Shown here: positions 10,501 to 18,857 of the stretch, piece after piece
How the letters are laid out: every line of letters starts with the position of its first letter
How positions within the stretch are numbered: position 1 is the first letter of the stretch
NCBI RefSeq assembly: GCF_027111355.2
Contig: NZ_CP114291.2
Span: 1,550,001-1,614,000, forward strand
DNA from: Flavobacterium eburneipallidum
Lineage (GTDB): Bacteria; Bacteroidota; Bacteroidia; Flavobacteriales; Flavobacteriaceae
Direction of reading: 5' to 3'
Length of the DNA stretch: 64,000 bases
Made by a program: the position numbers and the translations under genes
Notes under the pieces: model-generated
The model's database searches: none
Told to the model about the DNA's origin: nothing
Seen by the model: only the letters and a program-made list of their open reading frames with translations

Positions 10501-10555
10501 ATTGAATACCATCAAAAGTGAAGAAGCTAAAACGAATTCATCTGTAACTAATTAA
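7544..10555 (+). CDS. Large exported TPR-repeat protein
   Basis: A 1003-aa protein with an N-terminal signal peptide (hydrophobic core, cleavage near SVSAQ about residue 21). The rest consists of tetratricopeptide repeats, for example YPKALEWFDKV, YKQATKYFDEV, YDKAIPYLSLY and YENAISQFNKI. Such periplasmic solenoids scaffold envelope complexes. The gene is followed 60 bp later by a beta-barrel gene on the same strand, suggesting a two-component outer-membrane unit. The exact partner and role are unknown. It is divergent from ftsE, separated by 195 bp. Confidence 0.8.
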   Translation: MRKIYRFLFLIIFIHTLSVSAQKSAIYSYDSKDFDKALLLYKDGQYASAQIIFDRVKSATANEELKSDCAYYVANCAIRSNQPNADVLMERFVADYPTSIKQNQAYIEVAHYYFKQGNYPKALEWFDKVDESSLSFSDSDKFNFQKGYSFFSAKNKKEATTYFNKVANSKEYGSQAKYYLGFMAYEGDDYKQATKYFDEVSGEEKYKEKLSYYQADMNFKLGNFQKAIDLGEKAMAKSSPLEKSELNKIIGESYFNLKKYDKAIPYLSLYKGKKGKWNNTDFYQLGYAYYMQKDYENAISQFNKIIGGNDFVAQNAYYHLGESYLNLDKKQQSLNAFKNASEMTFDAKIQEDANLNYAKLSYEIGNSYQSTPDVLNSFMKKYPNNPNKPEIERLLIDSYISSKNYKEALVLLDKNKSPENRLAYQKVTFYRGLELYTDRKYEDAALLFDKSLAGQKDAQFAARATFWKGETEYVLNDFRNAVLSYKQFQGFPQAVTTPEYKNVNYNIAYAYFKQKEYDQAGNYFENQIKVKDDKVRLHDSYLRLADCRFVTTKYTSALEAYNKVIEFKSVDADYAYFQKAICYGFIAKNDKKIEELNNFLQLYPKSEYRDDAYFELGNTYVAQNKQDLAIKTYDKLNAEFKNGSFASKAILRQGLVYYNADKDEQALTKFKKVAADFPKTPEALEAVSTARLIYVDNGRVDEYATWVRTLDFVAVTDAELDNDTYEAAEKQYMQSNTKQAISGFNGYIAKFPRGIHSLKANYYLAQSYYSDGQETKSVPNYEYVVAGSRNEFTEPSLNRLAQIFLKNNNSEKAIPVLLRLESESDVAQNKTFAQSNLMKSYYENKDYPNSVIYAEKVLANPKMDNNVKSDAQIIIARAAIQTGDEAKARSAYAKLQTIAKGELAAEALYYDAYFKNKDAKFEDSNAAVQKLAKNYSSYKYFGAKGLVLMAKNFYGLKDSFQATYILDSVIKNFTDFPDVVSEAQKELNTIKSEEAKTNSSVTN

Positions 10556-10615
10556 GAAAAAAGAGAATAGAATTCAGAAAATAGATTAGTCTATACTTTT
10601 TTAAAGATAAAAAAC

Positions 10616-12415
10616 ATGAAATTAAATACAAGCAGTTTTTATATACAAACAACTTTTCCTCTTTTAGGAAAGTTTGGAATCGGAGTTTTACTTTTAGTTG
10701 CTCCATTTTCTTTTGCCCAAAAAAAAGATCCTAAAAAAGACGAAAACATTGGTACAGAAGTAGTAAATGTGGTAAAACCATACACACCCACTATTTCGGA
10801 TGCTTTCAAAGTGCGTGAAATTCCTGCTATAGAGGATGAAGAAAATAGCAAAAAGGAAATTATAAAATATAACATTTTCTCCTTTCCTGTAGCTTCAACT
10901 TTTACGCCATCCAAAGGAAAAGCTGAAGGTGTCGAAAAAGAAAAACAAGCCAAATTGTATAATAATTATGCAACGCTTGGAGTAGGGAATTATGGCATTT
11001 TGAATGGAGAATTATTTGTAAACCAAGATTTGGGTGCCAATGATTATGTAGCTGGAATGTTCCGTCATCTTTCGTCGCAAGGCGGAATCAAAAACGTAGA
11101 TTTAGAGAATTCTTTTTACGATACTGCTATTGATTTGACTTATGGCGTTCGTGGTAATGCTTTGTCATGGAATCTGGATTTGGGCTTTCAAAATCAAGTG
11201 TATAATTGGTATGGATTGCCTACAGATTTTGGTAGTTCCTTAACTCCTGTTAATAAAGCTATTTTGATAGATGGAATCAATCCACAGCAAGTTTATAATA
11301 ATTTATATATTGGAGGGAAAATAGATTTTAACGAAGGACCAGTTCAAGATATAAGCCTAAAATACAATCATTTTTCAGATGCCTACGATTCATCCGAAAA
11401 TAGATTTTATGCAAAACCTGCGTTGCAATTCGAGATTGATGATTTAAACATAAAAACGAATCTGATAGTAGATTACGTTGGCGGAAGTTTCAAAAATGAT
11501 TATTCGAATACTAATTCCATAAAATATGGCTTTACTAATTTTGGAATCGCTCCAAGTTTTGCCATGCAAAGAGACGATTGGACTTTCAATTTGGGTGCTG
11601 CCGTTTTTTATAGCATGGATTTAGAAAACAGTGACAGTAAATTTTTAGTGTATCCACAGATTAATGCTTCCTATAAAGTGGTGGGCGATTTGATGATTTT
11701 CTATGCTGGAGCCGAGGGAAATTTGGAACAAAATACATACGCTGATTTTGTGAGCAAAAATCCTTATTTATCGCCAACATTTGATATAAAACCAACTGAC
11801 AAACAATTTGATATTTACGCTGGTTTAAAAGGAAAATTGACCAACACTATTGGGTACAATCTTCGCGCTTCGTATGTAAACGAAAGAAACAGAGCTTTGT
11901 TCAAAAGCAACGATTATAACGAGGATGCAACTAATCAAAATTATGCTTTTGGGAATTCCTTGCAAGTTGTTTATGATGACATGAAAACCATTAGTTTTTA
12001 TGGCGAATTAAAAGCAGACCTTTCCGAGGATGTAAGTTTTGGAATTGACGCCACTTTTAGCAGTTATACCAATGATTTTCAGGAGGAAGTTTGGAATTTA
12101 CCAGCCATAAAATTAAATGCCAAATTAGATTTTAATATTACCGAAAAATGGTACGCTGGAGCCAATGTGTTCTATGTTGGCGAACGAAAAGATCAAAAAT
12201 TGAACACTGATATTGTTTATGCTGTAGCTCCAAGTCCAATAACTTTGGATAGTTATTTTGATGTAAATGCACACGTTGGATTCAAATACAACGAACGCTT
12301 GACTGCTTTTTTAAGATTAAATAATATCGCCAATCAAGATTATCAAAAATGGATGAATTTTCCAGTTCAAGGATTTCAAGCTGTTTTAGGAGCTAATTAT
12401 AAATTTGATTTCTAA
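10616..12415 (+). CDS. Outer-membrane beta-barrel, TonB-dependent-receptor-like without plug
   Basis: A 599-aa protein. After a signal sequence ending near SFAQK comes a short linker with VVNVVKPYTPTISDAFKV, then alternating aromatic beta-strand segments to the C-terminus, which ends in an aromatic pair (NYKFDF) as barrels do. TonB-receptor barrel features appear near the end (FLRLNNIANQDYQKW), but there is no room for a plug domain. It therefore probably is a receptor-derived barrel that works with the TPR protein encoded just upstream. Confidence 0.65.
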   Translation: MKLNTSSFYIQTTFPLLGKFGIGVLLLVAPFSFAQKKDPKKDENIGTEVVNVVKPYTPTISDAFKVREIPAIEDEENSKKEIIKYNIFSFPVASTFTPSKGKAEGVEKEKQAKLYNNYATLGVGNYGILNGELFVNQDLGANDYVAGMFRHLSSQGGIKNVDLENSFYDTAIDLTYGVRGNALSWNLDLGFQNQVYNWYGLPTDFGSSLTPVNKAILIDGINPQQVYNNLYIGGKIDFNEGPVQDISLKYNHFSDAYDSSENRFYAKPALQFEIDDLNIKTNLIVDYVGGSFKNDYSNTNSIKYGFTNFGIAPSFAMQRDDWTFNLGAAVFYSMDLENSDSKFLVYPQINASYKVVGDLMIFYAGAEGNLEQNTYADFVSKNPYLSPTFDIKPTDKQFDIYAGLKGKLTNTIGYNLRASYVNERNRALFKSNDYNEDATNQNYAFGNSLQVVYDDMKTISFYGELKADLSEDVSFGIDATFSSYTNDFQEEVWNLPAIKLNAKLDFNITEKWYAGANVFYVGERKDQKLNTDIVYAVAPSPITLDSYFDVNAHVGFKYNERLTAFLRLNNIANQDYQKWMNFPVQGFQAVLGANYKFDF

Positions 12416-12423
12416 TATTTATT

Positions 12424-12517
12424 TAACCACAAAGTTCACAAAGAAGGCACAAGGTTCACAAAGTTTTAAAATTTATTTTCTGTGTTCTTCGTGCCTTCTT
12501 TGTGAACTTTATGTTTA
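12424..12517. repeat. Long intergenic palindrome (CACAAAG family)
   Basis: Two arms of 20 bp, 12431-12450 and 12491-12510, are exact reverse complements. Outside and inside them further short matches occur. It fills the gap between the barrel gene and the GreA-like gene and could act as a bidirectional terminator or a mobile palindromic element. Confidence 0.75.
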
Positions 12518-12532
12518 AATTTTTTCTAAATT

Positions 12533-12982
12533 ATGACTTTCAAACAAAAAATACATCAGCATTACCTGCAACTAGTCCAAGACAGAATTGATGTTTTCAA
12601 GGATATGATTGTGGCTTTGACTGAAGATTCGAAAAACGATGCGAAAGGTTCTGCGGGCGACAAACACGAAACAGCATTGGCGATGATGCATATTGAGCAG
12701 GAAAAACTCAATCATAAATTGAAAGAAGTTTTAGCTCAAAAAGCTGTTTTTGATAAAATTGATTCTACCACAATTGCCAAAACTATTATAATAGGCAGTT
12801 TGGTCAAAGCCAATGGAATTTACCTTTATTTAAGTGCCGCACTTCCAAAAATCAATATTGAAGGGATTAATGTTATAGCACTTTCTCCACAATCACCATT
12901 AGGCAATAAACTGATGGGAAATGAAGTAGGTTTTCAATTTGAAATTAACGGAACGAAGTATCTGATTGAGGAAATTAAATAA
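12533..12982 (+). CDS. GreA/GreB C-terminal-domain-like protein
   Basis: A 149-aa protein. The N-terminal half is helical (KHETALAMMHIEQEKLNHKL), as in the coiled coil of Gre factors. The C-terminal half has the GreA/GreB-type signature ALSPQSPLGNKLMGNEVG followed by a short strand ending in YLIEEIK, matching the FKBP-like domain of these transcript-cleavage factors. The acidic tip DxxE of true Gre coiled coils is not obvious, so it may be a Gre-like RNA polymerase secondary-channel binder rather than a cleavage factor. I recall relatives being labelled 3-oxoacyl-ACP synthase, which nothing in this sequence supports. Confidence 0.6.
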   Translation: MTFKQKIHQHYLQLVQDRIDVFKDMIVALTEDSKNDAKGSAGDKHETALAMMHIEQEKLNHKLKEVLAQKAVFDKIDSTTIAKTIIIGSLVKANGIYLYLSAALPKINIEGINVIALSPQSPLGNKLMGNEVGFQFEINGTKYLIEEIK

Positions 12983-12989
12983 TTTGCAA

Positions 12990-13196
12990 ATGAATTATAT
13001 GCATTTAATCTGTAGTTTTTCTTTTTTTGTAGCAGCTTTTGCTTTTTATAAAATTCATAAGCTTTGGCGTAAAGATGTTACTGAAAATGATAAGCTTTAT
13101 ACTTTTCAGATAAAAGTTGGAAATTTCAAAAATTGGATAGTGATTATAATGCTTATAATTGCTGGAATTGTTTATTTTTTCAAAGCTATTGGGTAG
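12990..13196 (+). CDS. Small two-helix membrane protein, unknown function
   Basis: About 68 aa from the ATG at 12990. The upstream ATG at 12966 would overlap the preceding gene by 17 bp and adds an uncharacteristic hydrophilic stretch. Two hydrophobic segments (about residues 3-19 and 47-66) flank a charged loop KLWRKDVTENDK. I do not recognise the family. It lies 7 bp behind the GreA-like gene and is probably cotranscribed. Confidence 0.55.
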   Translation: MNYMHLICSFSFFVAAFAFYKIHKLWRKDVTENDKLYTFQIKVGNFKNWIVIIMLIIAGIVYFFKAIG

Positions 13197-13261
13197 TTTT
13201 ATTTAAAATTCGCAGTGCTTGAATTTGCGTCATCTGTGTTCTAATTTTACTAATCGTCATT

Positions 13262-13343
13262 GGGAAATAAATTAATGGGTAATGAAGTGGGTTTTCAATT
13301 TGAAATTAATGGAACGAAGTATTTGATTGAGCGTATTGAGTAA
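13262..13343 (+). pseudogene. Duplicated 3' fragment of the GreA-like gene
   Basis: These 82 bp align without gaps to the last 82 bp of the GreA-like gene (12901-12982), with 69 identical positions by eye. The frame is kept to the stop codon and would encode GNKLMGNEVGFQFEINGTK and so on. No start codon or N-terminal part is present. It looks like the remainder of a tandem duplication that was later deleted. It ends directly against the stop of the LVIVD lipoprotein gene. Confidence 0.8.
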
Positions 13344-14582
13344 TTAGTTGTCTAATGAAAATGTACTCATGAGTTCGATATTGTTTTGCACATACTTATA
13401 TTGAAAAAGCGTGTTTTGACCCACCAAAAGCAATTTGTCATCTAAAGGAATCACATCAAAAGGATTGATGTTTTTAAATTGATTTGTTGTTTGCAAATTC
13501 AACACATCCGATTTGTTAAACACTTTTAGCCCCGCTGTGCCATCACAAACAAACAGCATTTGATCTTTAATTCCCAGACCATAAGGATTTTCCATAGTGT
13601 ATGATTTTATTTTCACAGGAACTTTTTTGTTGGTAATGTCAATAATTTCTAAAACACTTTCAGATGCACCGCATAAATTCCCTGATCGTAAAGTTACATA
13701 AGCGTATTTTTCATCAACTACTACGGGATCACAAGCATTGATGTGAGCAATTCTTGATGTAAAAACAGGGTTGTCCAGCGATTTGATGTCATAAATATAC
13801 ATTCCATTGGTACTTCCCAAATACAAATAGTCATTTCTGTTAAAAATGGTTTCGATTCCCCAACCTACTATTTGTTCTTTTATTTTTGTTGGAGCAGCTA
13901 AATTTTGAATGTTAAAAATATTGATTTTCAGATTATCAACAGCATATAAATAATCTTCAACAACCATAAAACGAGCCAATGAACCGCCTTTTCCTGTAAC
14001 ACTTTCAGAACTTACAGAGTTGTAAAAGATACCTCCGTTTTGAATATCATAATCTTGTGGTTTTCTTTTTTCTTGTTTGATAGTCCAATCAACAATAATT
14101 TTATCAGAAGTAACATTTTTAAAATCATATTGTAATGGAAGGTTGTTGTCAATCGATGGAAAGACAGTGTAATTTGGAAAAACATCATTCAATCTATTTT
14201 TCTCTACAATTTTTCTAATATTGGAAATATCAAAAACGACTAAATCGGTAAAACTATCGGCAAAAAGCATTTGGTCTTTTACGGCTATATCCGTATTTCC
14301 AATAATTTTAAGGAAGGCTATTTTTTTAGGAGCGGTTGGAATGGTGTTGTCAATAATATGAATGCCTTTTTCTTCGTCATTAATAAACACAAAATTTTCG
14401 TAAACATATATTTTACCCGATTTATTAATTTTTTGAGGTGGTAATATTTTTACTGAAGTTCTTAACTCACTCAAAGACATCGTGACTGGAGTTGCTACAT
14501 TATAAATTTCATAATCTTCATTTTCACAGGATACAAACGTAAACGAAGTTATTAGTAACAAAAAGTAGAAGGTGGTTTTCAT
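13344..14582 (-). CDS. LVIVD-repeat beta-propeller lipoprotein
   Basis: A 412-aa protein with a lipoprotein signal (lipobox FVSC, Cys about residue 19), thus anchored in an outer or inner membrane leaflet. The body contains repeats of the pattern x-hydrophobic-Y-V/A-D-x-L-x-I-F-D-I, for example LVVFDISNIRK, INIFNIQNLAAP, MYIYDIKSLDNP and LEIIDITNKKVP, which is the LVIVD family of surface beta-propellers. The molecular role is unknown. The next gene upstream on the same strand is a T9SS substrate, 125 bp away. Confidence 0.75.
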   Translation of the reverse strand: MKTTFYFLLLITSFTFVSCENEDYEIYNVATPVTMSLSELRTSVKILPPQKINKSGKIYVYENFVFINDEEKGIHIIDNTIPTAPKKIAFLKIIGNTDIAVKDQMLFADSFTDLVVFDISNIRKIVEKNRLNDVFPNYTVFPSIDNNLPLQYDFKNVTSDKIIVDWTIKQEKRKPQDYDIQNGGIFYNSVSSESVTGKGGSLARFMVVEDYLYAVDNLKINIFNIQNLAAPTKIKEQIVGWGIETIFNRNDYLYLGSTNGMYIYDIKSLDNPVFTSRIAHINACDPVVVDEKYAYVTLRSGNLCGASESVLEIIDITNKKVPVKIKSYTMENPYGLGIKDQMLFVCDGTAGLKVFNKSDVLNLQTTNQFKNINPFDVIPLDDKLLLVGQNTLFQYKYVQNNIELMSTFSLDN

Positions 14583-14707
14583 TTGTTTATGGTTTTGGTT
14601 TTTTGATAGTTGAATATTATGCTAATGTATTCATTTTTAAACAAATATGTTGTTTTTGATTTAAAAAGTTAATAAAGATTCCTTACAAATCTTCAAAATT
14701 AACTTCT

Positions 14708-16924
14708 TTACCTCTTCAAAGTAAAATGCGATTTGAATTTTTTGATACTTCCTTGTTCCTCATATTCTACCGTAAACCAATAATCGGTGGCAGGTAAAAG
14801 TTGTCCTTTGTAGGTTCCGTCCCAACCACTCCCTTTTGGGCTTATTTCTTTCAATAGTTTTCCGTATCTATCATGAATATATATCCTAGAAGACGATTGC
14901 TCTTTTAAAGGGGAAATATTCCAAGTGTCATTATAACCATCACTATTTGGGGTGAAAAATCTTGGATAATCAATAACTAAAATATTGTTTTTTACGATAG
15001 CATTGCCGCATCCTGCTATGTCTTGAACAGTAACCGAATGGTATCCAGCTGCTACATTTTCGAAAACAGGACTTTTCTGAAAAAGACCATCGTTTAATTG
15101 ATACAAATAATCGTTGCTAGCAGCAATGGGAGTAATAGTGATTTTTTGATTTTTAGAAAAAGCTGCTGTTATTTCGGTATTAAAATCAATCAAAGTTTTA
15201 GATGGTAAAACAGTGACTTCAATTGTTTGGGGTATGGCACATTGTCCAGCATTAGGAGTAAAAGTGTATAATCCAGTATTCAAATTATCAACTGTATTAG
15301 GATTCCAGACTCCTGTAATTCCATTTGGAGAAGTAGCATCTAAACTTGGTGCTGGATTTCCAGAGCAAATAGAATAATTGCTAAAATCGGGGCTTGTGGG
15401 TTGGTTTACAGTTATGTCCATGATTTGTGTTGTCGCGCATTCATTAGCGTTTGGTGTAAAAATATAAGTGCCACTCGATAAATTATCTACCACAGCAGGA
15501 AACCAAGTTCCTGAAATATTATTAGGTGAAGTAGTGGCTAATAGTGGTGCTGGATCATCAACACAAAAAGCTGGAATTGCTACAAAATCAGGCACTTTTT
15601 TAGGAATTATCGTTACATCAAAAGTTTGGGAAATACCACATTGGTTAGCATCGGGTGTAAAAGTATAGGCTGTTGTTCCTACTGAATTCGTATTGATTCG
15701 TGTTGGAAACCAAGTTCCTTTTATTCCTAATGGCGATAGCGTATTCAATGTAGGTGCTGGACTTCCAATACAAATGGGGGCAATAGGTGTGAAGCCAGCA
15801 TCTGTAACGATAGGTTTGACGATAATGGAAAAAGTTACTGGAGCGGTCAATGGACATTGAGCTGGATTATCAGGTGTGAAAGTATAAGTCGTAGTACCTA
15901 AAATGGAAGTATCCACCGTATTAGGACTCCAAGTCCCTGTGATTGGCGTTGGATTGTTTGATGCTAAAGGCAATACTGGCGCGGCAGCTCCTTGACAAAC
16001 TGTTGTTGGAAAAGAATTAAAAATAGGAGCTACTTTGGGTAAAATTGTAATATTTAGTTTCTGGAAATTAGCACAAGGAAAATTTATAGGATCAGGATCA
16101 AATCTATACGTAAAAGTGCCTGGAGTTCTTGTATCAATAACAGCAGGAGTCCAAAGTCCAGTGAGTCCGTTGGGAGAAGTAGCGTCTAAATTTGGAACAG
16201 AACTGTCATCTTGACAAATGGGAGTAATGTCTGGAAAATCGGGGTTTGTAATCACTCTACAAAGTAATTGACAAATATTGGTTTGTGTATCAATACAAGG
16301 ATTAGTGGCAGATCTAACAGTCATGATTATATTCTGTCCTTTTAAGATTCCAAAAATTTCTATATGAGTATCAGTAGTGGTTCCTGTAATTGCTGGTCCA
16401 ATTGGTCTTGACTGGGTGTCGTAAATTACATAAGAATAAGAATAAAGGTAAGGAATAGATGCAACAGAATTTCCATCGATCCATTCAAAATATACCGAAG
16501 ATAATGTCGTTGGAGGAACTGTATCAGGCCCAGTTGTTACTTTTAAATATTTGCAAGAAGGGAAAAACTTCATGTCTTCACCATTATTTGCTACTATATT
16601 TACAACGATTGGAACTCTAGCGCTCTCGGTTACACCATCAGTTTGGCTTACATAGTAGGTTGTTGTGCCTACATTTATTGGGTTTATTGTTGGAGGAGTA
16701 GAACTTCCTGTTCCTCCTACAGAGTTAGTGCCATACCAAATTAGTGTACATCCAGCAGAGGGTATGGCCGAAAGGTTTTTTACTATAGGATTTTGACATA
16801 AATTGACAGGAGAAGTTACTGTTGGAGGATCTAATGCTAAAGCGGTATGGTTTGCATAACTATTTGAATGAAACAAAAGGATATTTAAAAACATAAAAAC
16901 AAATGTCTTCAGGGTATTTTTCAT
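14708..16924 (-). CDS. T9SS type B secreted repeat protein
   Basis: A 738-aa exported protein (signal peptide, cleavage near SYANH). The middle holds about five imperfect repeats of roughly 75 aa with the pattern PxLxxTSPNGIxGxWxPxxVDxxxxGTYTFTP and regularly spaced single cysteines. The C-terminus, from YPRFFTPNSDGYNDTWNI to the end, is the gliding-motility-associated type B sorting domain recognised by the type IX secretion system, so the protein should be moved to the cell surface or medium. Function is probably adhesive or structural. The repeats make slippage or recombination plausible. Confidence 0.85.
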   Translation of the reverse strand: MKNTLKTFVFMFLNILLFHSNSYANHTALALDPPTVTSPVNLCQNPIVKNLSAIPSAGCTLIWYGTNSVGGTGSSTPPTINPINVGTTTYYVSQTDGVTESARVPIVVNIVANNGEDMKFFPSCKYLKVTTGPDTVPPTTLSSVYFEWIDGNSVASIPYLYSYSYVIYDTQSRPIGPAITGTTTDTHIEIFGILKGQNIIMTVRSATNPCIDTQTNICQLLCRVITNPDFPDITPICQDDSSVPNLDATSPNGLTGLWTPAVIDTRTPGTFTYRFDPDPINFPCANFQKLNITILPKVAPIFNSFPTTVCQGAAAPVLPLASNNPTPITGTWSPNTVDTSILGTTTYTFTPDNPAQCPLTAPVTFSIIVKPIVTDAGFTPIAPICIGSPAPTLNTLSPLGIKGTWFPTRINTNSVGTTAYTFTPDANQCGISQTFDVTIIPKKVPDFVAIPAFCVDDPAPLLATTSPNNISGTWFPAVVDNLSSGTYIFTPNANECATTQIMDITVNQPTSPDFSNYSICSGNPAPSLDATSPNGITGVWNPNTVDNLNTGLYTFTPNAGQCAIPQTIEVTVLPSKTLIDFNTEITAAFSKNQKITITPIAASNDYLYQLNDGLFQKSPVFENVAAGYHSVTVQDIAGCGNAIVKNNILVIDYPRFFTPNSDGYNDTWNISPLKEQSSSRIYIHDRYGKLLKEISPKGSGWDGTYKGQLLPATDYWFTVEYEEQGSIKKFKSHFTLKR

Positions 16925-17143
16925 TTTGGTTTGGTTTAAAAACAGATTTTAAAAATAACATTAATTTATCGTAAATAGATGATTTTTTTAAATGTAATAA
17001 AATTGATATGTGGTTTTCGGTCTTTTTTGCTTTAGATTCAGGTAGTAAGAGCTAAATAGAATTAGTATTAAATTAAAATTCTCGATGAAAGAAGAGCTAT
17101 CGAAATCATTTAAAAAAATCGAATTCCCTAATAAAACTTTTCG

Positions 17144-17151
17144 TAAATTCG
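17144..17151 (+). promoter_or_regulatory. Candidate -7 box of the gat operon
   Basis: TAAATTCG is one base from TAnnTTTG and lies 37 bp before the ATG at 17189. No TTG is seen at exact -33 spacing, so support is partial. Confidence 0.35.
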
Positions 17152-17188
17152 CGACCTTAAAAGTTTGACTTTAAAACGAATTAAAATT

Positions 17189-17458
17189 ATGAGTAAAATA
17201 ATGACAGTCGACATCTTGTCGAGTATTAAAGGGGCACAGCCTTCCGAGAGCGTGAACAAATTATTTGATGTAATCAAAAATGCACATCCATCAAATAATA
17301 ATTCCTTGAATAATGTCAATCATAATTGTGTGTCAGTAAGTGATTTAAGAGAAGATGTTGTGGTAGAAAGTTCGGCTATGGAAAAACAGCTTATTTTAGA
17401 AAATTTCCCGAACAAAAAAAATGGTTTTTTAGTTGTTGCTAAAGTTATAGAAGGATAA
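17189..17458 (+). CDS. gatC: GatC-like subunit of Asp/Glu-tRNA amidotransferase (divergent N-terminus)
   Basis: An 89-aa protein from the ATG at 17189; a TTG at 17165 would add 8 residues. The C-terminal 35 residues, with LREDVVVESSAMEKQLILEN then GFLVVAKVIEG, follow the GatC pattern LREDxVxxSLxREExLxNAP-GFFxVPKVIE. The N-terminal half lacks the usual I-x-x-E-V-x-x-I-A-x-L-A-R-L helix. GatC wraps around GatA and GatB in the complex that amidates mischarged Asp-tRNA(Asn) or Glu-tRNA(Gln). It is 1 bp from gatA and first in the operon, which strengthens the call. Confidence 0.75.
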   Translation: MSKIMTVDILSSIKGAQPSESVNKLFDVIKNAHPSNNNSLNNVNHNCVSVSDLREDVVVESSAMEKQLILENFPNKKNGFLVVAKVIEG

Positions 17459-17459
17459 A

Positions 17460-18857
17460 ATGGATTCTAAAATAAAAGAAATACACCAACAATTGGTGTC
17501 AAAACAAATCACTTGTACGGCTTTAGTACAAGAGAAATTAGACTTACTGAAACAAAATACATATAACTCTGTAAATGCTGTATTGGATACTTTGGCGCTG
17601 GAATTAGCTGCAAAAGTAGATACTAAAATTGCAAACGGAGAAACTATCGGTTTGTTAGAAGGAATTCCTTTTGGAATTAAAGATGTTTATATGTTGCAGG
17701 GAACTTACACGACTGCAAGTTCTGATTTGTTGAAAAATTATAAATCGCCTTATACAGCTACTGCTATTCAAAAATTATTGGATGCGGGTGCGATTCCTTT
17801 GGTAAAAGAAAACTGCGACAGTTTTGGTCACGGTTCTTCTAGTGAAAACACCATTTTTGGAGCGGTAAAAAATGCAGTTAATCCTGAATTAGTTGCAGGT
17901 GGTTCAAGCGGTGGATCGGCGGTGAATGTGGCTAAAGATTATACTGTATTTTCTATTGGTGGAGATACTGGAGGCTCGATTCGTCAGCCTGCCGGATACA
18001 ATCATATTTATGGTTTCAAACCCACTTACGGAAGAATTTCGAGATTTGGATTAATGGCTTACGCATCTTCTACAGATTGTGTTGGTCCATTGGCAAAATC
18101 AATTGAAGATATTAGAATTGTGTTGAATGTAATGAGCGGAAAGGATCCAAAAGATCAAACCTCAATTGCTTCATCAGAAATTAGTGAAGAAGAAATCACA
18201 ACTTCAACTATAAAAACAATCGGTTATTTTAAAAACTTTATCGAAAGCGATGCTATAGATGCTCAAGTAAAAGCTGATTTTTTAGCGAGTATCGAAAAAA
18301 TAAAAGCCAAAGGAATTGAAGTAAAAGAATTGGATTTCTTTAAATCAGATCTTTTAGTTTCGACGTATTATACTTTGGCAATGGCGGAAACGGCTTCGAA
18401 TTTATCCCGTTTGGACGGAACCAATTATGGAAACCGTATTGAAGCGGAGAATTTAATTGAAACGTATGCGGTGACGCGTTCTGAAAACTTTTCAGAAGAA
18501 ACAAAACGTAGAATTGTAGGTGGAAATCAGGTGTTGTCACAAGGTTTCTCTGATGAAATCTATTTAAAAGGATTGGCTGTAAGAGATCAAATTTCTGAAA
18601 ACTTCAGTAAGGATTTTGAAGAGGTGGATATTATTTTATCACCAGTTACACCAAGTACGCCACCTAAAATTGGAGACAGTTTAAAAGATCCGTTGGCGAT
18701 GTATTTATCCGATGCTTATACAGTTGGTTTTAGTTTAGGACAATTACCGACTTTAACTGTGCCACAAGGAACGAATACTGGATTGCAGATTACAGCAGCA
18801 AAAAATAATGATGAATTAGTGTTGAAGTTTGCTAACTTCTTAAAAGATACAATATAA
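17460..18857 (+). CDS. gatA: Asp-tRNA(Asn)/Glu-tRNA(Gln) amidotransferase subunit A
   Basis: A 465-aa amidase-signature enzyme. The catalytic triad is visible: Lys74 in GIPFGIKDVY, cis-Ser149 in AGGSSGGSA and the nucleophile Ser173 in GDTGGSIRQPA, with the 99- and 24-residue spacing of characterised GatA proteins. It releases ammonia from glutamine or asparagine and passes it to GatB. The stop overlaps the start of the next gene (TAATG). The order gatC-like, gatA, gatB-aspS gives every component for forming Asn-tRNA from Asp-tRNA. Confidence 0.95.
   Translation: MDSKIKEIHQQLVSKQITCTALVQEKLDLLKQNTYNSVNAVLDTLALELAAKVDTKIANGETIGLLEGIPFGIKDVYMLQGTYTTASSDLLKNYKSPYTATAIQKLLDAGAIPLVKENCDSFGHGSSSENTIFGAVKNAVNPELVAGGSSGGSAVNVAKDYTVFSIGGDTGGSIRQPAGYNHIYGFKPTYGRISRFGLMAYASSTDCVGPLAKSIEDIRIVLNVMSGKDPKDQTSIASSEISEEEITTSTIKTIGYFKNFIESDAIDAQVKADFLASIEKIKAKGIEVKELDFFKSDLLVSTYYTLAMAETASNLSRLDGTNYGNRIEAENLIETYAVTRSENFSEETKRRIVGGNQVLSQGFSDEIYLKGLAVRDQISENFSKDFEEVDIILSPVTPSTPPKIGDSLKDPLAMYLSDAYTVGFSLGQLPTLTVPQGTNTGLQITAAKNNDELVLKFANFLKDTI

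Noticed and set aside
12533..12982. 3-oxoacyl-ACP synthase
   Set aside because: The protein is far too short and has no ketosynthase motif; the SPLG-G region fits a Gre-type domain.
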